64,000 nucleotides of DNA from Rhodanobacter panaciterrae (GTDB taxonomy: Bacteria > Pseudomonadota > Gammaproteobacteria > Xanthomonadales > Rhodanobacteraceae), in contig NZ_BMXT01000002.1 in assembly GCF_014651895.1 (NCBI RefSeq), positions 744,001-808,000 of the forward strand, written 5' to 3'. This document shows positions 45,305 through 54,490 of the stretch, piece after piece. Positions within the stretch are counted from its first letter, which is position 1; every line of letters starts with the position of its first letter. A program made the position numbers and the translations under genes. The notes under the pieces were generated by a model. The model worked only from the letters and a program-made list of their open reading frames with translations, was not told where the DNA came from and did no database searches.

Positions 45305-46038
45305 ACAGTCGGACGGCCAAACGCAAGCCGGTGGCGACACCGGTCTATCGCGTGGCGCTGGTCAGCGGCGCCAATCGCGGCCTCGGTTTCGAGGTGGCGC
45401 GTCAGCTGAGCGAGCGCGGCATGACCGTGCTGCTCGGCGCGCGCGATCTGGACAAGGGACTGCACGCGGCGCGCAAGCTGGCCGGTGCGCCGGGTGAGGT
45501 GATCGCGGTGCAGCTCGACGTGACTCGTCAGGACGAAGTCGACACGCTAGTGCGCTGGATCGACGTCACCTACGGCCGGCTCGACGTGCTGGTCAACAAT
45601 GCGGGCGGTCACTACGACCACGACGCCGCTGCCAGCACCAGCGACGTCACCTCGGCACACGCTGCGCTGGAGACCCATCTGTTTGGCAGCTGGCGTCTGT
45701 CGAGCGCGTTGCTGCCGCTGATGCGGCGACACGGCTACGGCCGCATCGTGAACGTGTCGAGCGGATGTGCTGCCAGCGACTCGAGCAGCGCCGGCTGCGT
45801 GGCTTATCGCACGTCCAAAGCCGCGCTCAACGCCTATACCCGAACACTGGCCACGGAACTCGAGGGCAGCGGCATCGTGGTCAATGCCGTGTGTCCGGGC
45901 TGGGTTGCCACCGAACTCGGCGGCCCCGGCGGTCGGCCGGTGGAACGCGGCGCAACAGGCATCGTATGGGCAGCCAACCTGCCCGCGCCGGCACCGACCG
46001 GACGCTTCTTCCGCGATGGCCAAATGATCCCGTGGTGA
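45301..46038 (+). CDS. Short-chain dehydrogenase/reductase
   Basis: A 245-residue SDR with an extra basic N-terminal tail (residues 1-15). The cofactor motif SGANRGLG is at about 22-29, NNAGG near 98-102, the catalytic Ser in VNVSSG and YRTSK (YxxxK) further on. ATGA overlap with the channel gene shows it is the last gene of the efflux operon, so it may act on a compound related to the pump's substrate. Substrate not identified. Confidence 0.93.
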   Translation: MNSRTAKRKPVATPVYRVALVSGANRGLGFEVARQLSERGMTVLLGARDLDKGLHAARKLAGAPGEVIAVQLDVTRQDEVDTLVRWIDVTYGRLDVLVNNAGGHYDHDAAASTSDVTSAHAALETHLFGSWRLSSALLPLMRRHGYGRIVNVSSGCAASDSSSAGCVAYRTSKAALNAYTRTLATELEGSGIVVNAVCPGWVATELGGPGGRPVERGATGIVWAANLPAPAPTGRFFRDGQMIPW

Positions 46039-46042
46039 ACGG

Positions 46043-46543
46043 TTAGCTTTTGCCGGGCCCGCTGTGCTGCGAGTACAGCGCGTGCCAGCGGCCATGCACG
46101 TAGACGAAGATGTCGGACGAACGAACGTCGTTAGCCGCGCCCTTGGTCGGGTCGTAGAACGACAGGATCGCGGTGTCGCCCTGGATCACCACGGCTTTGC
46201 CCGATGGATGCGTCTTGAGCCAGTCCTCGACCTTGCGTCGTTCGATGTCCGAACCGCGATTCTTCGCCGCGTGCGCCATGAGCGCGGCCTTCGCATGCAC
46301 CACGCCGTCGGCACCGACCGAGCGGTACTCGGGCAGCAACATGTCGTCGAGCCACGTCGTATCGCCGCTCAGCTCGGCCTCCAGCCAGTGCTGGTCGACC
46401 GCGATTACCGCCGCCTCGCTGCGGGCGGATTCATCGATGCCGGCCACGCTCGCGGCCGAAGTCGCCGCGAGCACCGCCTCGGCGCCAAGCACCAGTGCGG
46501 CGGCGCACGCCATGCCCCATGGAAGAAAACGTTGCCTGCGCAT
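46043..46543 (-). CDS. Exported SnoaL/DUF4440-like protein
   Basis: A 166-residue protein with a signal peptide (residues 1-29, ending VLA) and an NTF2-like fold of the DUF4440 type: VIAVDQHWLEAELSGDTTWLDDMLLPEYRSVG, later AVVIQGDTAILSFYDP and DIFVYVHGRWHALYSQHS, split here for length. Family members are small ligand-binding or enzyme-like proteins with varied roles. GAGGG lies 7 bases before ATG 46543. The 297 bases to the next gene show nothing recognisable. Confidence 0.8.
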   Translation of the reverse strand: MRRQRFLPWGMACAAALVLGAEAVLAATSAASVAGIDESARSEAAVIAVDQHWLEAELSGDTTWLDDMLLPEYRSVGADGVVHAKAALMAHAAKNRGSDIERRKVEDWLKTHPSGKAVVIQGDTAILSFYDPTKGAANDVRSSDIFVYVHGRWHALYSQHSGPGKS

Positions 46544-46840
46544 GTTGCTGCCCTCGTTCGCGGCGGGAGTGCCGCCGGTGCAGACTGCATCGAGGCTCCC
46601 CGGGCCGCCTCGCTTCCGTGACAAGCGCCAACAGCAAGGTGACCAGCGGCCGGATCGTGCCGTCGAGCGGCAAGCTGGGCGCCATTGGAAAAATCCGGCA
46701 GCGATTCCGTGATGCGTTAACCGTCTGCCTCTGTCGGCATGCCGCTCGTCATCGCCACCGCGCCGATCGTCACAGGAGCGGCGACACGCATGCCGGGTGA
46801 TGCCAGCCTGCGGAATCGCCACGCCACAGGAAGAGACCAC

Positions 46841-47785
46841 ATGAGATTGTCGACAATATTGAGTGCCCTGCTGGCCTTCGCATCGACGGCCCACGCGGCC
46901 ACGCCCGGCACGGCGATGCCGACGATCTTCGCGCCGGGCGCGATCGCCGGAACCGACGACGATGGCGCGGCGGCGTTCACTCCGGATGGCGCGACGGTGT
47001 ATTTCATGCGCGGCACCGACAGCTTCACTCTTATGGAGTCGCACCGCGACGGCGATCACTGGTCGAAGCCAAAGGCTGCACCGTTCTCCGGGCACTGGCG
47101 CGATCTCGATCCGTCGATGGCGCCAAACGGCTCGTTCCTGTTGTTCGTCTCCAATCGTCCGGCCGCGTCGGGCAGCTCGCCCATCGATGCAGTCAGCGCG
47201 GGCAAGCATTACGCGGGCCGCGGCATGCACCTGTGGCGGGTGGATCGGCAGGGCGACCATTGGGGCGTGCCGGTGCGCCTGCCCGACGCCGTGAATAGTT
47301 GTTCGATGACGTTTGCCCCCAGCATTGCCGTCGACGGCAGCATCTATTTCATCGGCTGCGCCGCGCCGGCCGGCAACCTTCAACTGTTGCGCTCCGTGTA
47401 CCGCGATGGGCATTACCTGGCGCCCTACGCGGTGAAGCTCGGCGATGCAGGCATGCAGATCCGCGATCCGGCGATCGCTCCCGATCGCTCGTTCATCGTC
47501 ATCAGCACGAAACCCACGGGCAGCCAGCAACCCTATCGGCTGGCCATCGCGTTCCACACGCCCACCGGCTGGAGTGCGCCGCGCGATCTCGGCGATACGG
47601 TCAACGGCGGCAAGCACAGCATGGGCGCACAGCTCGGCGCCGATCACCGCACGCTCTATTTCTACAGCGATCGTCGCCTGCCGCCGTCGGACCCGGATGC
47701 CACGGCGACGTGGAACAACGGTGCCGACCACATCTGGCAGGTGTCGCTGGCACCATGGCTGGATGCGCATCGCGCTGAGCACTGA
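46841..47785 (+). CDS. Exported PD40 beta-propeller protein
   Basis: A 314-residue protein with a signal peptide (residues 1-19, AHA). The rest has WD40-like PD40 repeats: AAFTPDGATVYFMRGTDSF, LDPSMAPNGSFLLFVSNRPA, FAPSIAVDGSIYFIGCA and HSMGAQLGADHRTLYFYSDR. AGGAAGAG precedes the ATG. A paralogue lies at 49888 on the other side of the two-component system. No enzymatic motif is seen. Confidence 0.85.
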   Translation: MRLSTILSALLAFASTAHAATPGTAMPTIFAPGAIAGTDDDGAAAFTPDGATVYFMRGTDSFTLMESHRDGDHWSKPKAAPFSGHWRDLDPSMAPNGSFLLFVSNRPAASGSSPIDAVSAGKHYAGRGMHLWRVDRQGDHWGVPVRLPDAVNSCSMTFAPSIAVDGSIYFIGCAAPAGNLQLLRSVYRDGHYLAPYAVKLGDAGMQIRDPAIAPDRSFIVISTKPTGSQQPYRLAIAFHTPTGWSAPRDLGDTVNGGKHSMGAQLGADHRTLYFYSDRRLPPSDPDATATWNNGADHIWQVSLAPWLDAHRAEH

Positions 47786-47877
47786 GCAACGTGTTCCTGC
47801 GATCCAGCGCCGGGTTTCCCGTGCCGGCGTATCTTCCGGCACATCCATGGAAGTGCCGCTACGGGCACACTGCGCGG

Positions 47878-48999
47878 ATGAAAGCGATGGACATCGCCCG
47901 TGCCGATCATGTGCCTGAGCGCGCCGAACCCTCGCGCCGCCAGGTCTGGCTGCTGGCCTTCGGCTTCTGGACCCTGCTGGCGCTGTCGTACGCGCTGAGC
48001 TCGGGACTGTCCTCGCTCAGCGAAGGGCGCGACGCCAACTGGCTGCGCGGGCTGATCTGGAATCTCGCCGACTTCTGGTTGTGGATGCTGCTGGCAGCGG
48101 GCATCGGCTGGCTGGGACGGCGCAGCACCGGCCGCAGCTGGCCGCGCTTCCTGCTCATGCACGTACCCGCCAGCCTCGGCGTGGCGCTGGCGCAGACGCT
48201 GCTGCAGCTGCTGATCTTCTGGACCGTAAGCGGTCCGGGCAAGATGCCGGTGACGTCGTTCGATGGCTTCGTCCATATGGAGTTCGCCTACAAGTTCCAG
48301 CAAGGACTGGTGACCTACTGGGTGATCCTGGCGGTGCTGCGCGGCATCGAGTCACGCCGGCACCTGCGCGACGAGCGCCTGCGCCGCACGCAACTGGAAA
48401 CGCAGCTGGCGCAGTCGCAACTGCAGGCGCTGCGCATGCAGCTGCAGCCGCACTTCCTGTTCAACACGCTCAACGCGATCTCGGCGCTGGCGCTGGCCGA
48501 TCCGCTGCAGGCGCGGCTGATGATCGCGCGGCTCAGCGACTTCCTGCGTCTCACGCTGGAGGAGCGCCACGCGCCACAGGTGCCGCTGTCGCGTGAGCTG
48601 GAATTTCTCAGCTGCTATCTCGACATCCAGCAGGTGCGTTTCCAGGACCGGCTCAGCACCCAGCTCGACGTGGCCGACGACACCCTCGGTGCAGCCGTGC
48701 CCAACCTGATCCTGCAGCCGCTGGTGGAGAACGCACTGCGCCACGGCCTGCAGGACAAGGTCGGCGCCGGCATCCTGCGCATCTCCACGCGGCTCGACGG
48801 CGACCAGCTGCAACTGCGCGTGGACGATGACGGCCTCGGCCTGCCTCCGCTGGGCTCGCCCGAAGGCATCGGCCTGGGCAATACGCGCTCGCGCCTGCAC
48901 ATGCTGTTCGGCGACTCGGCGCGATTTGAGCTCAGCCCGTTGGCCGGCGGTGGCACACGTGCCGAAGTGCGTCTGCCCTTCATCAGGCATATCGCATGA
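47878..48999 (+). CDS. LytS-type sensor histidine kinase
   Basis: A 373-residue membrane kinase. Hydrophobic segments at about residues 23-44, 58-80, 91-115 and 141-157; a short coiled coil; then His192 in LQPHFLFNTLNAI, VENALRHGL and GIGLGNTRSRLHM. No separate sensor domain, so the signal may be sensed in the membrane or through the nearby secreted propeller proteins. Stop overlaps the regulator start (ATGA). ATG 47878 is chosen without a clear ribosome-binding site. Confidence 0.9.
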   Translation: MKAMDIARADHVPERAEPSRRQVWLLAFGFWTLLALSYALSSGLSSLSEGRDANWLRGLIWNLADFWLWMLLAAGIGWLGRRSTGRSWPRFLLMHVPASLGVALAQTLLQLLIFWTVSGPGKMPVTSFDGFVHMEFAYKFQQGLVTYWVILAVLRGIESRRHLRDERLRRTQLETQLAQSQLQALRMQLQPHFLFNTLNAISALALADPLQARLMIARLSDFLRLTLEERHAPQVPLSRELEFLSCYLDIQQVRFQDRLSTQLDVADDTLGAAVPNLILQPLVENALRHGLQDKVGAGILRISTRLDGDQLQLRVDDDGLGLPPLGSPEGIGLGNTRSRLHMLFGDSARFELSPLAGGGTRAEVRLPFIRHIA

Positions 49000-49760
49000 A
49001 CACGCCACGTCTGCGCACCGTGCTGGTCGATGACGAGGTGCTGGCGCGGCTGGCGCTGCGTCAGGCGCTGGCCTCGCACGACGAGGTGGAGATCGTCGGC
49101 GAATGCGGCAATGCCGACGAAGCGATGCAGGCCGTGCGTGCGTTGCAACCGGACCTGCTGTTCCTCGACATCCAGATGCCCGGCATGGACGGCTTCGGCC
49201 TGCTGCACGAGCTGGCACCCGACCGCCTGCCGCTGGTGGTGTTCGCCACCGCGTTCGCCGAACACGCGCTGCGCGCGTTCGACGCCAATGCGCTGGACTA
49301 TGTGCTCAAGCCGATCGATCAGAGCCGCTTCGACCAGGCGATGGTGCGGGTGAACCAGCACTGGCAGGGACTGCATGCGGCGCAGGGAAACCTTGAGTTG
49401 ATGACACCTGTGACGAACAGCACCGGCTACGCGCAACGCATCAGCGTGCGCAGCGGCGAGCACATCCGCGTGATCGCCGCGACAGACATCGACTGGATTC
49501 GTGCCGATGGCAACTACCTGCACATCCATGTCGGTGGCGGCCGCTACCTGCATCGCGAGACACTGCGCCACCTGCTGGCCGTACTCGATCCCGCCCGCTT
49601 CCTGCGCATCCACCGCGGTATCGTGGTGAATGTGGAGCGCGTGGCCGAGGTGCATCCGCTGTTCCAGGGCAATGCAGAAGTAGTTCTGCGCGACGGCACC
49701 CGGCTGGGCCTGAGCCGCCGTTTTCGCGTCGCCGCGCAGGCGGCCTTGGGGCTGCGCTGA
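48996..49760 (+). CDS. LytTR-type response regulator
   Basis: A 254-residue regulator: receiver domain with VDDEVLARLALRQAL and Asp58 in LFLDIQMPG, LytTR DNA-binding domain from about residue 150 (RISVRSGEHIRVIAATDI, then LRIHRGIVVN). Coupled to the kinase. It is a paralogue of the pair at 15338-17094. Confidence 0.93.
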   Translation: MNTPRLRTVLVDDEVLARLALRQALASHDEVEIVGECGNADEAMQAVRALQPDLLFLDIQMPGMDGFGLLHELAPDRLPLVVFATAFAEHALRAFDANALDYVLKPIDQSRFDQAMVRVNQHWQGLHAAQGNLELMTPVTNSTGYAQRISVRSGEHIRVIAATDIDWIRADGNYLHIHVGGGRYLHRETLRHLLAVLDPARFLRIHRGIVVNVERVAEVHPLFQGNAEVVLRDGTRLGLSRRFRVAAQAALGLR

Positions 49761-49887
49761 TTTTCGTTGCAGCGTGACGACCACTCGTCACGCCACCGCG
49801 CCCGCACGTCACAAAACGCCGGCGACAACGCTGCATCGCCGGCAGGCTGCACGGCAGGCCATCTCGCCTGCCTGCGGATACTCGCCC

Positions 49888-50865
49888 ATGCCGTCAAGAA
49901 AATTCCTGCTGACCATCTGCTGCGCCTTGGCGCTGATCCCGGCGATCGCCAGCGCCGGCGAGCTGCTCGGTGCTGGCGTCATCTCCACCGGGCTGCAGGA
50001 GACCTCGGCCGCACTGACAGCGGACGGCCAGACTTTATATTTCATGCGCTCGGATTTCGCCGAGGCCGACGACACCATCATGGTCTCGCAGCGCCACGGC
50101 AACCGCTGGTCGACACCGCAGGTGGCAACGTTCTCCGGCGAATGGCATGACTCCGAACCCACCCTGTCGCCCGACGGCAACCGCCTGTACTTCGTCTCCA
50201 ACCGTCCGCTGCATCCGGGAGACGCGCCTGTAATGGCCGAAATGAATGGACAGCAATTCCCCGGCAGCAACCTCTGGTATGTCGAGCGACAGGCGCGCGG
50301 CGGCTGGGGCACGCCGGTGCATGTCGACGGCGCACTCAACGACGGCGCGATGATCTACAACCCGTCGGTGACTGCCAGCGGCGACATCTATTTCTCGGCG
50401 CATCGCGCCGATTCCGGCAAGGCCTACCAGATCTACGTGGCACATCCGCAAAGTCGCGGCTACGCGGCGCCGGTCCGGGTCGAGCTGGGCGACCTCGAGC
50501 ACAGCCGCATGGATCCGGCGGTGGATCCGCAAGGACGCTTCCTGATCTACGCCGGCAACGAAGGTGACTCGCTGGGCAGCGCCGACATCTACATCGCCTT
50601 CCGTCAGGCCGATGGCAGCTGGGGCAAGCCGCTGCATCTGGGCAACGACGTCAACAGCCGCACGCTGGAGAACGCGCCATCACTGGGACCCGGGTTCGGC
50701 GAACTGTATGTGTCCAGTGCACGCCGCGATGACGTGCACTTCCCGAAGCCGCGCGACAACGGGGCCACGCTGCAACAGCGCCTGCAGTCGCCACTCAACG
50801 GTTCGCGCAATTTGTGGCGCTTCGACATCGCCGACGTGCTGCGCGCGCACGGCATCACACGCTGA
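49888..50865 (+). CDS. Exported PD40 beta-propeller protein, paralogue
   Basis: A 325-residue protein with a signal peptide (residues 1-23, ASA). Repeats SAALTADGQTLYFMRSDFAE, SEPTLSPDGNRLYFVSNRPL and MDPAVDPQGRFLIYAGNEGD match the PD40 pattern and those of the protein at 46841; both share the order LYFMR, FVSNRP. Downstream of the response regulator by 127 bases. Function unknown; likely extracytoplasmic binding. Confidence 0.85.
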   Translation: MPSRKFLLTICCALALIPAIASAGELLGAGVISTGLQETSAALTADGQTLYFMRSDFAEADDTIMVSQRHGNRWSTPQVATFSGEWHDSEPTLSPDGNRLYFVSNRPLHPGDAPVMAEMNGQQFPGSNLWYVERQARGGWGTPVHVDGALNDGAMIYNPSVTASGDIYFSAHRADSGKAYQIYVAHPQSRGYAAPVRVELGDLEHSRMDPAVDPQGRFLIYAGNEGDSLGSADIYIAFRQADGSWGKPLHLGNDVNSRTLENAPSLGPGFGELYVSSARRDDVHFPKPRDNGATLQQRLQSPLNGSRNLWRFDIADVLRAHGITR

Positions 50866-50926
50866 ATATCCAGCGCGGCCGATTCGATGAACCGCTGTCG
50901 ACCATGAACATTCCGCAGAGACCAAG

Positions 50927-51742
50927 ATGAATCCCCACTTCCGCGCTGTCGGTCATCTCGCTTTTTTCGCTTCGATTTTTTGCCTGGGCATCTCATTGGC
51001 CCGCGCTGAGCCAGTCGAAGCATTTCTGCACCCCGATCTCAAGGTGGGGGAACGCTTGTCCGACGTGTTCTCCAAGACCGTCTCGATAAAGGGGGCGGGG
51101 TTCAAGGAAAAGGTCGATCTCATCAGCGGCACCGCCGACTACATGGTGACCGGCATGACGCCGAAGGCGATCGTCTTCGACGAAGAAGATCGTTACGACG
51201 GGCATCCGGCAAGCGGGCCGGTGCACGACAGCGAGATCCTTCGCGATGGCATCACCAACTGCTATGCGGGCAAGTGCCGCATCAACGACCAGACCAGCGG
51301 AGTGGTCTTCAATCCCTTGCTGTGGGGCAAGGCGCCGGACCAGCTTCGCGCTGGAATGACCTGGGAGGTCGCCATCCCCGAGCCCTGGGAAATCGGCCCG
51401 GCCGGAACCGAACAGGTACGCGTGCTGCGGGTCGATCCGCGCAACGGGATCGTCACGCTGTCCCGTAGCGGCAACGGCGCCGGCCTGTCGTCCGACGACC
51501 AGTCCCGCGAGAAAAGTGGAAAGCCGATGCAGATCACCACCACCGCCGGACAGACGATCGAGGTGTCGGTGGTTCCAGGCAAGGCCAGCTGGAATGGCTG
51601 CACGACAATTCGCAGGGGCGTCATTGTCAGCGACACGATCCTGGTGCGACGGCACGTGACGCTGGTATCCAAAAGCGGCGACAAATTCGAAGGCGAGCAG
51701 CGTTCCTATACCTTGCTCAACCTGTTGCCGGATGCAATCTGA
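50927..51742 (+). CDS. Exported protein of unknown function
   Basis: A 271-residue protein with a signal peptide (cleavage about residue 27, ARA). The mature part is beta-rich and contains one Cys pair region (NCYAGKCRIND) and a third Cys in WNGCTTIRRG. No family is recognised. It starts 61 bases after the propeller gene and could belong to the same transcript. Confidence 0.75.
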   Translation: MNPHFRAVGHLAFFASIFCLGISLARAEPVEAFLHPDLKVGERLSDVFSKTVSIKGAGFKEKVDLISGTADYMVTGMTPKAIVFDEEDRYDGHPASGPVHDSEILRDGITNCYAGKCRINDQTSGVVFNPLLWGKAPDQLRAGMTWEVAIPEPWEIGPAGTEQVRVLRVDPRNGIVTLSRSGNGAGLSSDDQSREKSGKPMQITTTAGQTIEVSVVPGKASWNGCTTIRRGVIVSDTILVRRHVTLVSKSGDKFEGEQRSYTLLNLLPDAI

Positions 51743-51763
51743 CGGACGTGACGCCGATCATCC

Positions 51764-52951
51764 TCAGCGCTGCACGATCACCGCGAACCAGTGCCAGCTG
51801 CGCACACGTTCGGCGATCAGCTTGGTGCAGGTCAGCATTGGCACCGCCAGCAGCGCGCCGGGAATGCCCCACAGCCAGCCCCAGACCAGCAGCCACAGCA
51901 GGATCGCGATCGGGCTCAGCCGCATGCTGTGGCCCTGGATCATCGGCGTGATCAGGTTGCCTTCCAGCGCGGTGATGCCGGCAAAGGTCAGCACCGGCAG
52001 GAATACATGCAGGCTCATCTCGTTCGCATAGAGCATGCACACCACCGCCAGCACGGACGTGGTGACGATCGCACCGACGTAGGGAATGAAGTTGGCGAAC
52101 ATCGCCACCGCACCCCACAGCAGCGGATCGGGCACCTTGTACAGCCACAGCATGCCCGCGGTGACCGCGCCCAGACCCGCATTGATCAGCAACGCGGTGA
52201 GCAGGTAGCGCGATACCTCGGTCTGGATGCCGCGCACGATCACCACCGCGTGCCGCTTGTAGCCAAAGCCCGGTGTGATCTCCACCAGCCGGCGCAACAT
52301 GGTGTCGCCATAGACTAGGAAGAAAAACACTAGCAACACCACGCTGAGTACCGCGGCCAGCACCTTGGGCGTGGTGGAGACCACGTCCCAGGCACTGATC
52401 GACATCGGCGTAGAGGGCGTGGCGGCCGTGTGAATGGTGCTGGTGCTGCCGCTGACCAGGGTCTGGGTGGCACGGTTCGCCGCCTCCAGCGGCTGGGTGA
52501 GGTTCCGCAGTTTCGGCACGAAGCTCTTGATCGCTTGCGGCGCGCCATGAAACCAGCCGATCGCCGGTTGCGCCAGCTGACCGACCCCGCTGCCGATGCC
52601 GACGATCAGACCGATCATCAGCACGCTCGCGGTCAGCCAGCGTGGCAGGTGGATACGTGCGCCGAAGGCAACCAGCGGATTCAACGCCAGCCCGAGGAAA
52701 GCGGCCAGCACCAGCGGAATCAGCAGCGCCTTGGCCAGCGTGATGGTGTACATCAATGCGAGGAACAGCAGTACGTTCAACAGCCCACGGATCGAGCGCA
52801 GATGGCGACGTACGCCGCGCGCTGTCTGCAGCCCGCGCGCCAGCTGCCGCGGCGGATAACCCGGCGCGACTTCCTCGATCGGGATCAGCGACTCGCCGCT
52901 GTCGTCGCCAGCAACATCATCCTGTGGCGGGAACGGTTCGGGCTCGCTCAT
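51764..52951 (-). CDS. AI-2E family transporter (PerM/YdiK-like)
   Basis: A 395-residue membrane protein with about eight hydrophobic segments and an acidic N-terminal tail of 50 residues. The family hallmark is in the C-terminal half: NFIPYVGAIVTTSVLAVV and LEGNLITPMIQGHSMRLSPI. Members export small molecules or sodium; AI-2 export is only one proposed role. Its ATG overlaps the stop of the 114-residue gene, so it is the last gene of a four-gene envelope operon. Confidence 0.92.
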   Translation of the reverse strand: MSEPEPFPPQDDVAGDDSGESLIPIEEVAPGYPPRQLARGLQTARGVRRHLRSIRGLLNVLLFLALMYTITLAKALLIPLVLAAFLGLALNPLVAFGARIHLPRWLTASVLMIGLIVGIGSGVGQLAQPAIGWFHGAPQAIKSFVPKLRNLTQPLEAANRATQTLVSGSTSTIHTAATPSTPMSISAWDVVSTTPKVLAAVLSVVLLVFFFLVYGDTMLRRLVEITPGFGYKRHAVVIVRGIQTEVSRYLLTALLINAGLGAVTAGMLWLYKVPDPLLWGAVAMFANFIPYVGAIVTTSVLAVVCMLYANEMSLHVFLPVLTFAGITALEGNLITPMIQGHSMRLSPIAILLWLLVWGWLWGIPGALLAVPMLTCTKLIAERVRSWHWFAVIVQR

Positions 52952-53292
52952 GAGCGCTCGCCATCTTCCACGTCATGCACGCCGGACTCGTCGCGAGCAT
53001 GCCCGGCGCCCGCCAGGCCCGATGCACCCAGCTCGGCGATCATCCGCGTGCCGAACGCGACCGCATCGGCCAAACCGCCACTGAGCAGCGGACCCAGCCC
53101 CGGCACCCGCAGCGGATGCAAGTTGAGACTGCCCAGCACGAAACCGGCACCGGCCGCCACGCCCATCGTGGTCAACGGATGTGCATGCCCGCGCGCCAGC
53201 AGGGCCGCCGCCGGCGTGCTCAACTCCTGCCGCGCCGCACTCATGCGCAATTGCGCCGCCTGCACTTTGGCGAACTGATCGAAAACGCTCAC
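52948..53292 (-). CDS. YqjK-like small protein
   Basis: A 114-residue protein starting at a GTG that overlaps the preceding stop (GTGA), with GGAGG 7 bases before. N-terminal helix VFDQFAKVQAAQLRMSAAR and a short hydrophobic segment (LTTMGVAAGAGFVLGSL). Position after the YqjD- and YqjE-like genes suggests a YqjK counterpart; the sequence similarity is weak. Confidence 0.75.
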   Translation of the reverse strand: MSVFDQFAKVQAAQLRMSAARQELSTPAAALLARGHAHPLTTMGVAAGAGFVLGSLNLHPLRVPGLGPLLSGGLADAVAFGTRMIAELGASGLAGAGHARDESGVHDVEDGERS

Positions 53293-53768
53293 GACCGACC
53301 CTCCTCCCGGTTGCCCTGCCTGCGCTCCGCCGCGACCTCGGCCTCGGCCTTGTGCAAGGTGTCGCGCATCATCGCATTCCATTCGCTGCGCGTGACCGGC
53401 AGGCTCATCCAGTGCATGCAGCGGCGGAACAGCAGGATCGAACCGAACAGGAACAGCACCTGCAGCAGCGCCAGCACCAGCAAGGCCCAGATCCACGAGC
53501 CGAACCACGCCGCCAACACCACGCCGAGCAGGCCCAGCACAGTCAGCCCGAAACCGACGCCGGCCACCGTGGCAGCCAGACCCGCCAGCAGCATCCATGA
53601 CACCGCACTGCGCGCCAGCCCGAGTTCCGCTGCCAGCAGATGCAGCTGTGCGCCGAACAGGCGCTTGACCGCGCGGCCGAGCTGACCGATCTCGGCCAGC
53701 AGCCCAGACGACAACGGCGCCGGATCCGGCGCCGCCGCTTCGCGGGGTGATTCACCCTCGTCGTGCAT
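53289..53768 (-). CDS. YqjE-like phage_holin_3_6 family membrane protein
   Basis: A 159-residue protein with two membrane hairpins (residues about 55-80 and 85-112, rich in Leu and Val) after an acidic tail, then a basic C-terminal segment (EAEVAAERRQGNREE). It belongs to the phage_holin_3_6/YqjE group, which despite the name is chromosomal. ATG 53768 follows GGAG. Overlaps the next gene. Confidence 0.85.
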   Translation of the reverse strand: MHDEGESPREAAAPDPAPLSSGLLAEIGQLGRAVKRLFGAQLHLLAAELGLARSAVSWMLLAGLAATVAGVGFGLTVLGLLGVVLAAWFGSWIWALLVLALLQVLFLFGSILLFRRCMHWMSLPVTRSEWNAMMRDTLHKAEAEVAAERRQGNREEGRS

Positions 53769-53791
53769 TCCCTGCTCCGCCGTCGTGGGGC

Positions 53792-54154
53792 TCAACGCCG
53801 CAGGATGCGGCCGAGCAGCCAGCCGGCGCCGAGCGCGATGGCGACCGACTGCACCGGTTTCTCGCGCACGTAATCGCGCGCCTGTTCCAGCCATACATCG
53901 GCGCGGTCCATGGTTTCGTCATAGACCTCGCGGCCACGCTCGCTGACGTGGGCGGCCTTGTCGCTGGCTTTGTGAACGGCGTCGGCCGCCTTGTCGGTGG
54001 CGCGATGCAGGCCTTCCTCGACGTGGTCGGCGGCGCGCTCCACCGTTTCCTTGGTGCTGGCCACGGCATTCGAGGTGGCCTGCTTGATCCGCTCGGCACG
54101 CTCATCGATACGGCTGGCGGCGATCGATTCGGAATTCTCTACCTGCTTGTTCAT
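53792..54154 (-). CDS. YqjD/ElaB (DUF883) family protein
   Basis: A 120-residue protein: a long amphipathic helix rich in Ala, Lys, Glu and Asp (IKQATSNAVASTKETVERAA), then the conserved C-terminal membrane helix PVQSVAIALGAGWLLGRILRR. In enteric bacteria YqjD is a stationary-phase membrane protein that binds ribosomes. First gene of the operon that ends in the AI-2E transporter. Confidence 0.92.
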   Translation of the reverse strand: MNKQVENSESIAASRIDERAERIKQATSNAVASTKETVERAADHVEEGLHRATDKAADAVHKASDKAAHVSERGREVYDETMDRADVWLEQARDYVREKPVQSVAIALGAGWLLGRILRR

Positions 54155-54207
54155 TGCATACTCCGGAAAGGAATCACTATGACGTAGTCGGCTTCAGCAT
54201 ACGACCA

Positions 54208-54363
54208 TCAACTGGCGCGACGGAAAAACGCGATGACCGCCAGGATCAGAAAGATGATGAACAGGATCTTCGCGATGCCCGCAGCGGCACCGGCAATGCC
54301 GCCAAAACCCAGCACGGCGGCAATGATGGCGATGACCAGAAAAACCAGGGCGTAATGCAGCAT
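54208..54363 (-). CDS. DUF1328 (YtjA) small membrane protein
   Basis: A 51-residue protein with two membrane helices, [20 protein letters not shown] and [18 protein letters not shown], and the family GIAGAAAG turn between. ATG 54363 has GAGG upstream. Often induced by envelope stress; role unknown. It precedes the YqjD-like gene on the same strand by 53 bases. Confidence 0.9.
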   Translation of the reverse strand: MLHYALVFLVIAIIAAVLGFGGIAGAAAGIAKILFIIFLILAVIAFFRRAS

Positions 54364-54490
54364 GGGGGCATCCTCTTTGTAATGAAGGGCGGTCGCGGTC
54401 GGGGATCCGCGTACCGCCATTCACCCATAGCCCGTGCCATGCGAGCGTGAAGAGAGTCGGCGCCGCCATGCACGCGAAGCCGACGTTTGC

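Noticed and set aside
46544..47848. In-frame upstream extension of the DUF4440-like gene to about 600 residues
   Set aside because: The extension is antisense to the PD40 gene; the real start at 46543 has a ribosome-binding site and a signal peptide.
53289..53768. Prophage holin
   Set aside because: The phage_holin_3_6 label is a family name; the neighbours are YqjD/YqjK-like, not phage genes.
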